64,000 nucleotides of DNA from Hygrophila difformis. Taxonomy: Eukaryota > Streptophyta > Magnoliopsida > Lamiales > Acanthaceae. The stretch's first letter is position 1; the number at the start of each line of letters is the position of its first letter. Below, piece after piece: positions 12,776 to 25,260 of this stretch. Below the pieces are notes generated by a model. That model was not told the DNA's origin. It did no database searches and saw only the letters and a program-made list of their open reading frames with translations. The stretch covers positions 13,456,068 through 13,520,067 of the forward strand of contig JAOANR010000014.1 of the NCBI GenBank assembly GCA_030278955.1. Direction: 5' to 3'. The position numbers and the translations under genes were made by a program.

Positions 12776-12999
12776 GGGGAGTGGAGGGCCGTAGCCATTT
12801 TATACCAAAAATTGTTGTGCGGAATGCACACCAATTATATCATTATGATACAAACCAGAGACATGGTCCGGGGGTCTAGAGTGATACTCAACATCTAAAG
12901 GGAAGTGGCCCTTGACGAAGGCATCAGCTAGCTTATTACAACCTCTAGGGATAGTATGAAATTTAAGCTTCCAATCCCAGTGTATCATATCATTACATT
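12776..12999 (-). pseudogene. LINE RNase H C-terminal fragment
   Basis: On the minus strand a 62-codon frame reads W-D-W-K-L-K-F-H-T-IPRGCNKLADAF. This is the end of the RNase H domain of plant LINEs, where a ...IPRxxNxxADxLAK motif is typical. A T run immediately left (about 12766-12774) would be the poly-A tail. Only the 3' end of the element remains, as expected of a 5'-truncated LINE. No catalytic residue set is complete. Confidence 0.55.
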
Positions 13000-13035
13000 G
13001 AAATTCATTATGTACTTATTGAAATTTAACGGGGA

Positions 13036-13195
13036 TATGAAGACTTCGCCTAGTGGTCAAGCCCCTAACTGCCAACTCATAGGTTGGAGGTTTGATTCCC
13101 ACTCGACCCTCTATCCCTCCCTTTTGTTATAATTTGTGTGGCATTGACTCCCACTACCACATCCTAGCATAGGCTGTTCAGAAGAAGAAAAAAAA
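13036..13195 (+). mobile_element. tRNA-derived SINE
   Basis: An A-box-like CCTAGTGGTCAAGC (13049-13062) and a B-box GGTTTGATTCCC (13089-13100) lie at tRNA-like spacing. A non-tRNA body of about 80 bases and an A-rich tail (13182-13195) follow. This is the standard plan of a plant SINE. No protein is encoded. The 5' boundary is approximate. Confidence 0.7.
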
Positions 13196-13357
13196 TTAAT
13201 GGGGGCCTATTATTTTATTTTTTCCGATGGCCCCTAAAATCTCAGGAACGGTCTTGGTGACCATACACAATTTAGATATATAGAGTACGCTGAAATTTGT
13301 ACCATTCAATTACTATTACTTCTATATTTAAGGGCATTTTAAATATTAATATCAAAT

Positions 13358-13620
13358 ACTTTCTTTGTTTTTTTTTTTAATACTATGAACCCACCCAACA
13401 CGTAGTCCAGTGCACATTTTGAATCATCAATAACTCAAGTTCGGTACAAGTAAAAATTCTAAAAGTTCGATATTCAAAAACTACAATACAAGACGAATCT
13501 AATGTGATCTCATTTGGCTATATTTTAACTTGTATAACTATGATAAAACTTTAATTCAAAGTGTTTGTGTGAACAGAGTCACATTCCACATGTTGCAATT
13601 AAAACAAAACGGAAGAAGTA
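13358..13620 (-). mobile_element. Degenerate MITE
   Basis: Ends TACTTTCTTTGTTTTTTT and AAAACAAAACGGAAGAAGTA are imperfect inverted repeats. The interior block AAGACGAATCTAATGTGATCTC marks the same family as 11938-12183. Noncoding. It lies directly before the poly-T end of the LINE. Confidence 0.6.
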
Positions 13621-13808
13621 TATACTAATACTTAAAACTAATTTTTATTTAAAATTAATTTTCACTATTTTTTTTTTGGATAAACCGAAGCCTGGAAACA
13701 AAATACAAAAGCAGAACCGAAAAGAAAACAAAAAGCTACACTAATACAAAGGACCAAGAACTGCCAAAGCCACTAAGAGGAGCACACAGCGGGTGCATCC
13801 AACTCCAA

Positions 13809-14434
13809 TTACCGCATCACAAAGTCCGGGGGGAAAGCCCATGTAGTAAAGAAATCTTCATCGGAGGCCCCATGTTTAGCAAGCTTGTCCGCTACCATGT
13901 TGCCTTCACGTTTCAAATGGTGTATATGGCAAGTAAGAAATCCGGCCATCCTGTTGTTGATGCGCTGGAGAACGGATGCAAAAGGGTGGAACAAAATGTG
14001 TGATTTAACAGAGAGGACGACCTCCAGTGAGTCAGAGTAACAGCAGCATTTGCTTGTTCCTTGTTGAGCCATAAAGTCCAGCCCTTCCGCAAGTGCCAAG
14101 AGTTCAGCCTGCAGGATGGAATTGGTCCGAATAGATCCACACCCTCCTCTTCGCCACCTGACCTTGTCATCACGATGGACGAAACCAAAACCAAATCCAA
14201 GTCGATTCGTCCCAACAGTAACACTCCCATCCATATGCAGGATATCAACATCCCTGCCTGAAGGATTCCATAAATGTTGTAAGGGCGTTGAGGCTTCCAC
14301 GGCCTCCTAGTATTAGCGTTCTCGAGGTCAGCCGCAAGATCTCTGATGAGTTCCTTAGGCATCCCATTGCAATCCAGGGGCACCATGATTTTAAGTTTAG
14401 CCCAAGTCTGTCTAACCCACGGGCATGAAAACAA
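13809..14434 (-). pseudogene. LINE ORF2, RNase H part
   Basis: The frame 14300-13809 holds an RNase H fold: HMDGSVTVG (first Asp), ILQAELLALAEGL (Glu), CYSDSLEVV (Asp) and a C-terminal NMVADKLAKHG. All key acidic residues appear to be present. Upstream sequence in a second frame (14434 onward) reads FSCPWVRQTW, the end of the zinc-knuckle region, so a frameshift separates them. Confidence 0.8.
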
Positions 14435-14596
14435 ACAATGACTTCAACTTTCCTCGTCAACTCCACACAGCGTAAATAAGGGGGAACTAGTAAGCTTACG
14501 TTTGAGCCGGGTTAGATTGACAGGCAGGGAGTCATGGCATACCAGCCATATAAGGATGCCAATTTTCTCCGGAATTTTAGCTTTCCACATCTAACT

Positions 14597-14947
14597 CTAT
14601 CCTTTGGTAAGATCATCAGAGTGAGAAAGTAATTTATATGCAGAGTCAACAGAGTAGCATCCATTACTGGTTTCCCTCCTTATCCAAAGGTCCGGCACCC
14701 TTTCATGGATAACAAGATGAATGGTCAAGCAGATCTCCTCCAGTAAGGCGGCTGGGATCTGGGAGTGAACATCCTGCCACTTCCATTTACCGTGCACAAT
14801 GACGTCTTTCACCTTAAGGTCCAAGTCTTGTGCCTCTACAAAGGAATGATAGAACCAATTTACAAGCCTTTCCACCATTTGGAAAAACCACAAAGAAGCT
14901 TCCCCTCTCCCTATTCGAAACTCATAACCAGATTTTAAAAATGTCAA
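14597..14947 (-). pseudogene. LINE ORF2, segment before the RT zinc finger
   Basis: The frame contains SGYEFRIGRGEASLWFF and SNGCYSVDSAYKLLS, matching the plant LINE region between RT and the zf-RVT finger (usual forms: GNGxxxxFWxDxW and GxFSVKSAYxLL). Broken off from RT and RNase H by frameshifts. Confidence 0.65.
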
Positions 14948-15190
14948 TAACTTCTACAGCAGACTTGCTAGTTTCGACTGATGCTTGCCAATTCTGATTT
15001 GAAATCCCTCCTGAACAGCTCCCATGTCTTTGACTAACTAGACCAAAAGCTTCCCAGGTGAATGCATAAAATTCCAGACTAGCTTGCCAAGTAAGGCAAT
15101 ATTCATGATACGAGCCTTTCGAAGGCCAAGGCCCTCCGCCTACTTAGAAGTGGCACACATATCCCACTTCACCAAGTGTAGGCCTTTCCC

Positions 15191-15733
15191 CTATCTATCA
15201 TTCCACAAGAAACGATTTATCCTTCTATCAATAGCAAGACATGTCGATTCTGGAAGCCAATGGACTTGCATGAAGTAAGTGGGGATGGCCGCCAAAATAG
15301 CTCGGCATAGTGTGAGGCGCCCTGCTTTGTTAAGCAACTTACATGCCCATCCGTCCATTTTGGCATCAATCTTGTCAAGGATGAAGGCAAAGTCCCTACA
15401 TCTAAGCCTTCCAGTGATCATTGGAAATCCCAAATAATGATCAAGTGAATCCACTACAGCAATGTCAAGACTTTGAGCTATACAGGTCATGTCTGTATTC
15501 TTCACAGCTTTGGAAAGAAACAGTGAGGATTTTTGATTATTGAGTTGGAGGCCCGAGACTTTAGAAAAACAGTCAAGTGCCTGTGAAATGCTTGTGATAC
15601 TTCTTTTATCCACCATAGATCCAACGATTAGGTCGTCAGCGAATAAAAGATGAGACACTCCAACCCCTTCCTTTGTCAGATGAATCAGTTTCCAAATTCC
15701 CAAGTTCACCAGCCGCTCTATCAGAATAGACAA
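15191..15733 (-). pseudogene. LINE reverse transcriptase, catalytic palm
   Basis: The frame includes GVSHLLFADDLIVGSM with the FADD catalytic motif, and later CRDFAFILDKIDAKMDGW and HWLPESTC, the thumb-side motifs of plant L1 RT. The 5' part of RT is in a different frame (15926-16991). Confidence 0.85.
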
Positions 15734-15925
15734 TTTTCCATGACGATTAGAAATAGATACGGAGAAGTAGGATCTCCTTGGAGAAGTCCTTTCCCGAGTC
15801 TAAATTCCTCCAAAGTCATGCCATTCCAAAGGATATAAAATAATGGAGATGAGACAACAAAACATAATAAGCTTCCTCACCTCGGTTGGCATCCCCAACT
15901 CCAACAGGCATAGATCAAGAAAGTC

Positions 15926-16991
15926 CTAGAGGACGTTATCATATGCTTTTGCCACATCGATCTTAAGGATGACAGCTTGCACCCGAGATCTGGAACTAGA
16001 TAACGTGGACAAAAGTTCTTGCAAAATTAAGGCGTTATCAACAGGTCCTCTGCCTGGGAGAAAGGCGGCTTGGTGGTGGGATATACACCCCTGCAAGAAA
16101 GGACGAATCCTATTCACCAATACTTTGGTTAAAAATTTATAGACCACATTTGCATAAGGTAATGGGTCTAAACTTTTCCAAACAACTCGGAGTAGCAATC
16201 TTAGGAATAAGACAGATATAGGCTTTAACTGCTTCAAAGGGAAAGAAGCCATCTGAGAATCCCTTACTAATGAAGGAGTAGACTGAGCTCCCGACCAGCT
16301 CCCAAAACCGCTTAAAGAAAAGACCCGAAAACCCGTCGGGGCCCGGAGCCGAAAAGCTATTGGTTTCCTTAACCGCCCGCTCTACCTCATGTAAGGTGTC
16401 ATTCTTGCCAATATTGGTGGCTTCATCCACTGACATTGCTGTAAGCGAAGGCATGTGCGTAGTTTCCCCCGCGGAAGCCAGCCTCTGATTTAAGCAGGTT
16501 ATAGGCCTAGTATAGAGGTCTTGAAAGAACTCTTTAGCATGGTTTTTCAGCCCCGCTTTATCTTCACACCAAGCCCCATTAGATAAGAAGAGACCATGGA
16601 TGCGGTTTCTATGACCCTTGGACTTCGCACGGGCATGGAAGTATGCCGTGTTTCTGTCACCGAGGCGGATCCATTTATCCCGGGCCCTTTGGTACCAATG
16701 AATCTCCTCCTGTTTTAAGATCTCATCATACTCCCTGCGAAGATCATTCTCCAATAGGAGGAGCCGGACCGAGTAAACCTTTTCTAACATACGAGTCACC
16801 ACCGCAAGTCTATTCAATATCTTCACTTTTTCGCCATTTGAAGTTCCCAACCTTAAGCTTCTGGAATTGCAAAGATTCTGTCTTGGATCATTCATGTTTT
16901 GAGGAATCGACTTACCGTTGCCACTACAAGCCGATTTAACCACTTCCTCATATTCCATGTACTCTGCCCAAGAGGCTTCCCATAATCCCAT
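15926..16991 (-). pseudogene. LINE reverse transcriptase, N-terminal and finger regions
   Basis: Two overlapping frames (16991-16137 and 16252-15926) hold the start of RT: FSAPGPDGFSGLFFK, RPITLCK, then AFLPGRGPVDNALILQE and LKIDVAKAYD with the first catalytic Asp. One frameshift lies in the 16137-16252 overlap. A stop at 16992-16994 separates this from the endonuclease frame, which is the same frame. Confidence 0.85.
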
Positions 16992-17456
16992 CTAAATGGC
17001 AATCCCTGCCCCCCTTTTGATGATAGGCCCGCAGGATAACATTAAAGGGGAGTGGTCAGAGCCAATGCACGGGATGAGTTTGACAAAACCACCTGGGAAG
17101 GTTGATACCCATTCACTATTGCTCACGCATCGGTCCAATCGTTTGTAGATCCTACCCGTAATGCCAATTGGCCGAGACCAACTGTAGCATCCGCCATGGG
17201 TGTTTATGGTCGGCAATCCACATTCATGGAGGGTATTGCCGAATTCCTCAGCCCTGTTAACGTTATACAGTCCACCCCTCACTTCATTAGACCTCAAAAT
17301 TTGATTAAAGTCACCTATGGCCACCCACGGCTCATTGATTATCTCCGCCAACTGAATTAAGTTGCTCCAATAGATCCACCTCTCCGGATATTGGGGAGGG
17401 GAGATAGCCGTCAGGAACCACAAACAGTGTCCGTGTTTCAAACAAAGGGTAACCAA
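16992..17456 (-). pseudogene. LINE endonuclease, C-terminal half
   Basis: Contains EPWVAIGDFNQILRSNE (the GDFN motif of apurinic-type endonucleases), YSWSRPIGITGRIYKRLDR and IPCIGSDHSPLML (the SDHxP catalytic motif). The N-terminal endonuclease motifs are absent, consistent with 5' truncation. The frame opens from TTG, and sequence just upstream still reads like the family. Confidence 0.85.
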
Positions 17457-17520
17457 CCTATCACGTATATAAAAAACAGAGACTTGGAAGCAAAGGCCAT
17501 GGTGAACTAGCTTGGGCCTT

Positions 17521-17894
17521 CAGATTGAGGTAGTAGTAGTTGCAACTGGGACTCCACTGTCCACTCCCACTCTTTTATTTTTATTTCTGTCAATAAATAA
17601 ATACTCCGTACTTCATACTAGGGGTCCTCGAAATATGAATAAATGCTATCTAAGGGCATCTACAATGGGTAGATAGTAAAGTGCATACTACCTCCAATTC
17701 ACCATTGTAAGATAGTAAATGAAATAGCAGTATACATTCAACCTGCACTGTCACTACCGGCCAATGTAATGATTACAGTGTCCAGTCCTTCACTCGCGCG
17801 TGCACAGGTATGAGCGGTGGTGTTGTTCACGCGTCTATAGTATGAGTGGTGGTGTTGATCAGCTTGGTGGAAACATTTGCAGTACACACATTGC

Positions 17895-17936
<42 letters not shown>

Positions 17937-19263
17937 CTTTTCTTTGTCCATAGTTCCACAAATGCCTGGTGTTGACGTGTTGCTCATTGCGTTTCTTTTA
18001 TTTTTTTCTTGATTATTTGTATTTTAATAGTGTGTTGTTCAAACAGAATGTTTTAACCGGGAGGGAGTAATTAGTTATGGTTTAATATTGTTAATGTTAA
18101 ATTTGTGTTTCAATAAAAAAATATCACCTATTGATTTATTGTTATAGTTAATTATATTAAATAATTATATATTAAAATAAAAAACAATTAAGAACTTTAA
18201 AGTATAGGAATATATAATTAGATGTTTTTAAAAAATAAATATAAAAAACAATTAAGAATTTTAAATTATATGTATTGAAAAATAATTAGTGAAGTAATGA
18301 TGAAATGTAGGTCCATATATAGTAGAAGTTGGGTAGTATTATTGTGGAAAAAAAATTAAAAATATGGATAGTAAAGTAGATAAATGCTGATGTAGCGTAT
18401 ATATGAAAACAAATGGGGTAGTGTGTTCGTGCCTTGTGGATGCCTAAGAAAAGAAGTCATCAATAACCTTCCCACCTACTGTAGAATTTTAATGGGGCCC
18501 AGTTGTCCCAGTAGACGGTACACCTCTGATAAATCCAGTGAAGAAGATCAACATTCAACACCAACATCAACATTTTGCAGTAATAATGCTGTAGTAATAA
18601 TACAAATAAATCAGAAATGACTACCAAAATTAAACACAAAATGCAGCAACGCAGATTTTCATTATATTTGAAATGTGATTATCCATGTATCTGCATCACA
18701 TATTTTTGGCACAAGAATTTCATTCCCCTTCCATTTCTTTCTCAACCTGTCATCCAAATAAGTAAACTGTGGCCGCACATACTGTATTATAATAAGAATG
18801 TCAATATATCTACTCAATTGTGCAATAAATGTCCCCCCACCCTTAATAAAATAAATACTCCAATAAATAAAGAGTTGTGCAATACTAATTGTACTCCAAC
18901 GTCCAACCCGGCATTAATTAGGATGACAATTATTGCTCCTCTCTCTCCATTACTCGTATTGGTGAGTGTTAAGCGGTAACCCCTACAAAACATTGTACAG
19001 CAATAATTTGGCCCAATTCGGTTATTGTACCCAATAACCGAATTCAGTATATGAAAAATGCTTAATGCTGAATTTATATTTATTTCCAAATAATTTGAGT
19101 TCGTTAATGTTAAAAATTTTATTCAATATTTAGGTTGATATTCGATTCTCTAACGCCCCAATTATCCCTTCCCTTCATCTCTAAGTGTAGCATGGCTCAC
19201 ATCATTATTTACTACCTGCATAGATTGTTGAGTTAAAAGAAGAAAAATGTAAACAACTCTAAT
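17521..19263. other. Spacer with long poly-T tract
   Basis: A pure or nearly pure T tract of about 38 bases lies near 17900-17936. A frame at 18617-18979 is AT-biased and resembles no known protein. No RNA gene is seen. Confidence 0.5.
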
Positions 19264-19580
19264 ACTCCATCTGTCCCACTAATTCTATCATAGTTTCTTT
19301 TTTGGTCCGTCCCATTACAATTGTCACATTTTCTTTTAGAAAATAATTATACACTTTAATTACCAAACTCTCTCATCACATCACATCAATAAATTAATAT
19401 ATTAAAATTTCAAACATACAACTATTACATCACACATAAATAAATCAATTAAAAATTCAAACCCATTCAAATCACATCACATAAATTCCTAATTTACCCT
19501 CAATTTAAATACTAATCTATCCATATATTAAATACTAATCATCCCCACATAAAATAGAAAAGTTTTGGAACATTATTATT
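19264..19580 (+). mobile_element. Partial MITE of the 52716-53062 family
   Basis: The left end reads TACTCCATCTGTCCCACTAA. The body (CCCATTACAATTGTCACATTTTC, ATCACATCACATCAATAAATTAA, CACATCACATAAATTCCTAATTTACC) matches 52716-53062 almost throughout. The right inverted repeat is not present near 19580, so the copy is truncated. Confidence 0.7.
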
Positions 19581-20874
19581 ATTATCGGTATTTCGCTTTT
19601 CTTTTTTCACCAATAAAATTCAATCAATAAAATACCCCTCTCTATCTCTGACTCTCTCCGGGAAACAATCAATAAAAAAAGACTTTTCGAAAACGAAACT
19701 TGCTTGCTATGCTAGCTAAAGATGTTTCATCGAATAATTAAATGACCTGGCATGCAACTTGAACTTTCTGGGCACCAATCCAGGAAAGGACAGTCTTTCC
19801 AATGCAAATTTTTTTATATTGAAATGATAAGCATAAATAAAATACTCTGTTTTAGTGTTGAGATTCATGAGTTTGATACTCGTATTACTCAACTAATATT
19901 TGGACTAATTTTGTTCATGAGAAGACCGTACACATGCCAAATACAGTATTTATAAAATGTTTCTTGATATTAGAAAAGATTCCAAGATTCCACAACAAAG
20001 GTACCTCAGTTCAGATTTCTAAGACATTCTAAAACAAATGTAATCAAATTGAGACATGGAATAATTAATGAAATAAACAATCCTGTTACTGTCCGAATAG
20101 TACATCACAATTTACAATCTTCAGGAATATACGGTGTATCCAAAAGGCTGAGTGGCGTAATTAGAGCATTATATCTTGAGCTAAATTTACTCTGTAATAC
20201 TGTTGCTAATCATTTTGTGTATGTAATATAATTCCCACTTCAAAATGTTTGGCTCCCTTGGAAAAGACAATATTTACTCAACTAGTCAATCATTCTTACT
20301 CCTCAAAGGTCGAAAGGGGCCTTCTTTACCTGCGCGAGTTGCGACCCCAGATACAAAATAAAGCTTGGGAGAAGACTTGGTGCGTAAAATCCACCAACCC
20401 AGCCTTGAATTTGGATTTTCTGTGTAGCAAGGAAAAAACAATTTAAGAACCTTTCTGCTGTTCATCTCCGAAATTGCTTCCTTTTTGAGTACTTTTCCCA
20501 TCAAAGATCTCATCTTTTTTTTGCCTTTTGCTCCACTTTTGTTTGTTTGTTTGTTTTTTTTTTTTTTTTTTTTTTTTAATTCGGAACTTCTGCCTTGAAC
20601 TTTTGGAGGGGTATGGGTTTACGTGGCGGTTGACGCAGCTTCGAAGAAAACAAGTTTCTGAGGATTTTCACATTAGATCTGGGTCGGGTAAGGAGGCTTG
20701 ATTCATTTCACTCTGGCCCTGCAGGAGCTATTCAAGAAGTTTGGTCTTTGAGTCTGAGGAAATAAAAATGAAATCTTGAGGTTTGGGTTTGAAATTTTGG
20801 CTGTTGCTTTGAGGTAGAGGTGACGTTTGACTGTTTGAGTTCAATTTTGGGAATTAGGGTTTGAAAATTTTTCA
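19581..20874. other. Spacer and 5' leader of the kinase gene
   Basis: No protein-like frame. A T tract of about 25 bases lies near 20550-20578. From about 20580 the composition turns G/T-rich, as expected of a plant 5' leader running to the ATG at 20875. The start of transcription cannot be placed. Confidence 0.5.
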
Positions 20875-23212
20875 ATGGGGATCTGTTTTAGCAACCAAAT
20901 TAAGGCTGAAACTTCTTTCAATACTGGTACAGGTATGTATTCGGAATCATATTTTACATTCTTAGTACATTGATTTTAAGTTTGGAGCATAACTTTTGGT
21001 GTTAAATCTTGTTGAGTAAATGATGCAAACTCCCTATGCATTTTGCAGCTTCATAGTATGATTTTTTTGCCCTCTAGTTGAAACCTTAAATCTTGTATGA
21101 TTTTCTCTGTTTTGTGGCATTATAATTCTGTTGAATACCTAGGTTAAAAAACTCATTCAAATCGCAAATCTTATATAAGTGTTTGAGGATTGTCTTTGTT
21201 GATTTCAAATTTCTAGGTGATCAGTTAGTGTTATAATACTATTACATCCTGCACATGATATTTAAGAAAGTTTTATAGTTTGATTTAGCACGAGTGTTGT
21301 TAGTTTTCAAATTTGCTCTTTCACTAAGCTGCATAATTGGATAATGTTCATAGGTCTGACTTCAAGTAAAATAGTCAGCGGAGAAGGGTCTGCGGTGAGT
21401 AATTCAAAGACTTCCTCAGCATCCGTACCTCCAACGCCTCGTAGTGAAGGTGAAATATTGCAGTCCTCCAACTTAAAAAGATTTGCGTTCAGTGATCTGA
21501 AGTCAGCCACAAGAAACTTTCGTCCTGATAGTGTTTTAGGGGAAGGGGGCTTTGGTTCTGTCTTCAAAGGATGGATTGATGAGCATTCACTGGCAGCATC
21601 GAGGCCTGGTTCCAGTATGGTTGTGGCTGTCAAGAGGCTAAACCAAGAGGGGTGGCAAGGACACAAAGAATGGCTGGTAAATCATAGCCACTTGCCTATT
21701 TTATGTTTATAAAGTGTAGGTTGTAGGAAGTGAAATTTCTTATGTTTGCGATCAGAAGTAAAATGTGAATATGCAGAGAGGGCGTGGAAGATTCCCATTT
21801 TGTTGGAGGCCTTTTTGAGAATCTTTGTCGGAATATGGCAGCAGATGTTACTTTGATTGAATCTAGAGCTGGGGTCATTAATGCTTCTGCGTTCGCAAAA
21901 TCACACTAGGGATTCCTTGTTTGTTCCACGTGTTAGTTTACCGTTACATTGATATACATATTTTCTGGATCAACAGGCTGAAATAATATATCTAGGTGAG
22001 TTGCGACACCCAAATCTTGTGAAATTAATAGGCTATTGCTGTGAGGACGATCAAAGACTCTTGGTCTACGAGTTCATGCCAAAGGGCAGCATGGAGAATC
22101 ATCTATTCAGGAGTGAGTTCTGCGTAATATATAGTCTCAGGACAATATCACATCACAACAATTTTATCTTACTTGAAAATAATGATTCTTTTTGTGCCGT
22201 ACTAGGAGGTTCATACTTCCAGCCTCTTTCTTGGATCCTGCGGATGAAAATTGCTCTTGGTGCTGCTAGGGGCCTCGCTTTTCTTCATGGTGCTGAAACG
22301 CAAGTGATATACAGGGACTTCAAGACTTCTAACATTCTGCTTGATTCTGTATGTACTCTTGAAAGCAAAATAATTATCTAGCCTGAAAGAATCGCTTTGC
22401 TATATGCATCCTAGGGTAATAAGCCTTGTCATTTTAAGGTGATTTGAAATTTACTTATTTTGTTAATATGCTTATCAACGAACAGAACTACAATGCCAAA
22501 CTTTCTGATTTTGGGATGGCGAGGGATGGCCCAACTGGCGATAATAGCCATGTCTCAACTCGTGTAATGGGGACATATGGATATGCTGCGCCTGAGTATT
22601 TATCAACAGGTACCAAAACTTCCATGGACTGATAAATCTTTTTAATATGTATAGTAACATTCATGAGGCTATCGGTTTTCTTTCCTTATTGGTATTGTGA
22701 TCTTTTTCTTTTTAGAAACTAAGTAGTACAATTTTCCTTCCATGGTAGGCCATTTAACTGCCAAGAGCGACGTATACAGCTTTGGGGTGGTTCTTGTGGA
22801 GATATTAACCGGGAAGAAAGCAATAGACAAGAACCGGCCCAAAGGCGAACACAATCTAGTCGAGTGGGCCAAACCCTATCTGACCAACAAACGCAGGGTC
22901 TTTAATGTTCTTGATGCCCGACTAGAAGGCCAGTACTCGGTGAATCAAGCTGCAAAGGTTGCTAGTCTAGCCCTCCAGTGCCTAAGCATGGATGCCAGGA
23001 CAAGACCGAACATGAATGAGGTTGTAGCAGCTTTAGAGCAGCTCCAGGATTCAAAGGAAGCATCCAAAGCCAACCAGAAGGAACACAGATTTGCCCGTCA
23101 CATCCAGTCCAACAACGAAGGCCTCAGGCCCTCCAAGAGCAGCCATGGAAATACCCGCGCACCACCAGCAGTCGCTTACCCCAGGCCTTCAGCTTCCGTT
23201 CGCTACGGATGA
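20875..23212 (+). CDS. APK1-like: Receptor-like cytoplasmic kinase, APK1/PBL type (RLCK-VII)
   Basis: A Ser/Thr kinase of the group that relays signals from plasma-membrane receptor kinases, including immune receptors. Six exons, 20875-20932, 21354-21676, 21977-22112, 22206-22348, 22486-22609 and 22749-23212, join in phase to 415 aa. The N-terminus [12 protein letters not shown] has the Gly2/Cys4 pattern for myristoylation and palmitoylation, so it is likely membrane-anchored. Kinase motifs: GEGGFG 82-87, catalytic Lys113 in VAVK, YRD with Asp210 (RLCK-VII members have Tyr in place of His), DFG 228-230, activation loop [14 protein letters not shown]. The RD pair suggests activation-loop control. 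The C-terminal tail is basic and ends [12 protein letters not shown], close to the APK1 ending. Which paralogue this is cannot be settled here. No lesion is seen. Confidence 0.95.
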
Positions 23213-24839
23213 AGTTTACTGTATTTGGTGGTGAACTCATTGCCCTGACTGCAAGAAAAACAGTTTGGACTAGTTTTCTATATCCTGTCATTCCTGAGCT
23301 TGTACAGTTTTTGGTTTATTTGATCACTTTTTGGTATTTCTGGCAATGCTTTTGTAGCCTATAGGTGTATGGAAATATGCTGTAAGATCTTTCAACTGTG
23401 TTTTTGGTTAACCAAAAAAGAAAGGGGGAGTGAAAAAACTTAAAAAGGAATCCTTTCTGGGGTTTACATGTTATTTTGAACTCTCAAACCTCAAAATTTA
23501 AAATTACTTTCTTGAGCTAATGGTCATATCATACATAAAACAAAATAAAAAGGGTTTTCTGCATAAATGAATGGTTTTTCATTTTTTCTTCCTTTTTGTA
23601 AATCTTGAAGGGTTCAACCAAAAAAGAAATTCAATGCTGCAACAGGAAAAAGGAGTGTTTTAAGTTTTGAAAAAGTGTACAATTGATGGATAATGTTGGT
23701 GGGATTAGCTGGTGTATTGACCTGTTCTTGTTTCATTGATTTTAATAGTGTTGATTTGCCAACATTTCTGCAATAATGAGATGAGGATTAAGGAAGTCAG
23801 CCAAAATTGACCATGGGTGGTTACTTGTAATGGGATTGTCCAAAATCTCAATGATGATACAAGGAAGAAATGAGCAATAGTCAAATAAAGAAATTATTGT
23901 TGATGGCATAAGTCACGGGTGGGATATATTTTTATTGTTGTGTTGTGGTGAAACATCAGCATCCAGCTGAGTTGTTGGATTTCTGGAAATGGGCCACTGA
24001 GGTTTTACATGCAGAACACAAGGGTTCAACTTTGATTAGTTGGAGGATAACATAAAATACAAATTGCAATGAATAATAATAATAGTAAATACTAATACAT
24101 TAACAAGGGTCACCTGCCACATGAAGGAAATAAATTTAAATGGTCTTCATTTTGTTCCAGGGTGGGAATTGGGGATGAGGTGGATTTGAGCTATGGAGTA
24201 ATGGGACATCTTACTTTTAAATGATTCTTAATGAAAAAATAGTAGTTTCAAGTTGCTGACAATTTTTTAAAAAAAAATTAAAATTCATCTTAGCCCTTAG
24301 GGTGGGGCACATTATTTACACATATTAATGCAAAGTTGACAAAAGTATCCAATAAAAATTAAAACTTGCAATCAAACACCATAATAAATATTAGTTGAGT
24401 TTAATTAGTAACTAAAATCTAGTTTTTCGAGCTGTAAAGATGTCAGATTTTTGCACTGCTGATTTGGGTTTCAGGTAATTGAAAATGCATTAATTGTTTT
24501 TATAATTGTTAAGGAGATACAGTAGTATTATTTTGAAAAGACAAATTTAGGTCAGTAATTTTAAAAATTTGTGCAATTTTAGAAGATCCCATCCAAATTA
24601 GGTTAGAATTTGCTAACATGGCAACCAATGTAATGGTGTTTGAGCTCAAGTTGAGTAGTAACCAATTCTTTCAAAATCAATCATTCTTTATGCTCTTCTA
24701 TTTTTATTTACTCTACAAAATTATTATTATATGTTGAAATTTTAGTAAAGAAGAGAATTTAATTTTTATTAAAACTTAAAAGAAAAGGGTAGGTCTTGTT
24801 TTCGGCGAGGTTTTTCAAAGTTGGTTTTTATCACAAAGG
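23213..24839. other. Kinase 3' region and spacer
   Basis: A T/G-rich 3' UTR-like stretch follows the stop for 150-250 bases, then AT-rich spacer. No further coding or RNA signal is seen. Confidence 0.5.
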
Positions 24840-24847
24840 CTATTTAT

Positions 24848-25188
24848 TAGGGTGTCAATTTCAGGTTACGGAACGTGTTCGTGTCGGGTTGATGTGGTTA
24901 TATAATATTTCAGTTTGGGTTTCGGGTCGACCTGATTTCGGAAAAAACCCAAAATCACTAAACCCAAACCTGAAATTTTTCGTATCGTTTGGGTTCGTTT
25001 TTTCGGGTTATAGCAAAAAATTGACATAATTTCAGGTTTCAAGTTGTGTTCGTATCAGGTTGAGCAGGTGGTGTAATATTTCAGGTCGGGTTCGGGTCGA
25101 CCTGATTTCGGAAAATTCCCAAAATGACTAAACCCAAACTTGAAATTTTTCGTGTCGGTCGGGGTTCGTGTCTAAATTGACACCCCTA
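24848..25188. mobile_element. hAT-type nonautonomous element with perfect 8-bp TSD
   Basis: The ends TAGGGTGTCAATTTCAGG and AAATTGACACCCCTA are inverted repeats apart from one missing G. The element (341 bp) is flanked by the 8-bp direct repeat CTATTTAT at 24840-24847 and 25189-25196. Short TIRs with 8-bp duplications are diagnostic of hAT elements. The interior consists of two diverged copies of a unit of roughly 165 bp, each with TTCGGGTCGACCTGATTTCG (near 24921 and 25090) and AAATTTTTCGT (near 24975 and 25144). No transposase is encoded. Confidence 0.9.
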
Positions 25189-25260
25189 CTATTTATTGTA
25201 TTAGAAATTTAAGTTACAATATTGTTTTATTTAGCTAATATTTTTAGTTCTAAATGCATA

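Larger units (their letters stand above)
13668..17520 (-). mobile_element. Decayed L1-type LINE with EN, RT and RNase H
   Basis: A non-LTR retrotransposon read on the minus strand. A run of ten T at 13668-13677 is its poly-A tail. Going 5' to 3' on its strand it encodes part of an apurinic-type endonuclease, reverse transcriptase, the linker before the RT zinc finger, and a terminal RNase H. This order is typical of plant L1-clade LINEs. ORF1 and the front of the endonuclease are missing, so it is 5'-truncated somewhere near 17.46-17.52 kb. Stops and frameshifts split ORF2 into at least five pieces. I could not find the target duplication. Confidence 0.85.

Noticed and set aside
12515..13264. 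9-bp direct repeat GGTGACCAT at 12515-12523 and 13256-13264, as target duplication of a MULE
   Set aside because: The enclosed 730 bp has no matching terminal inverted repeats and contains independent LINE and SINE pieces; a chance repeat is likely.
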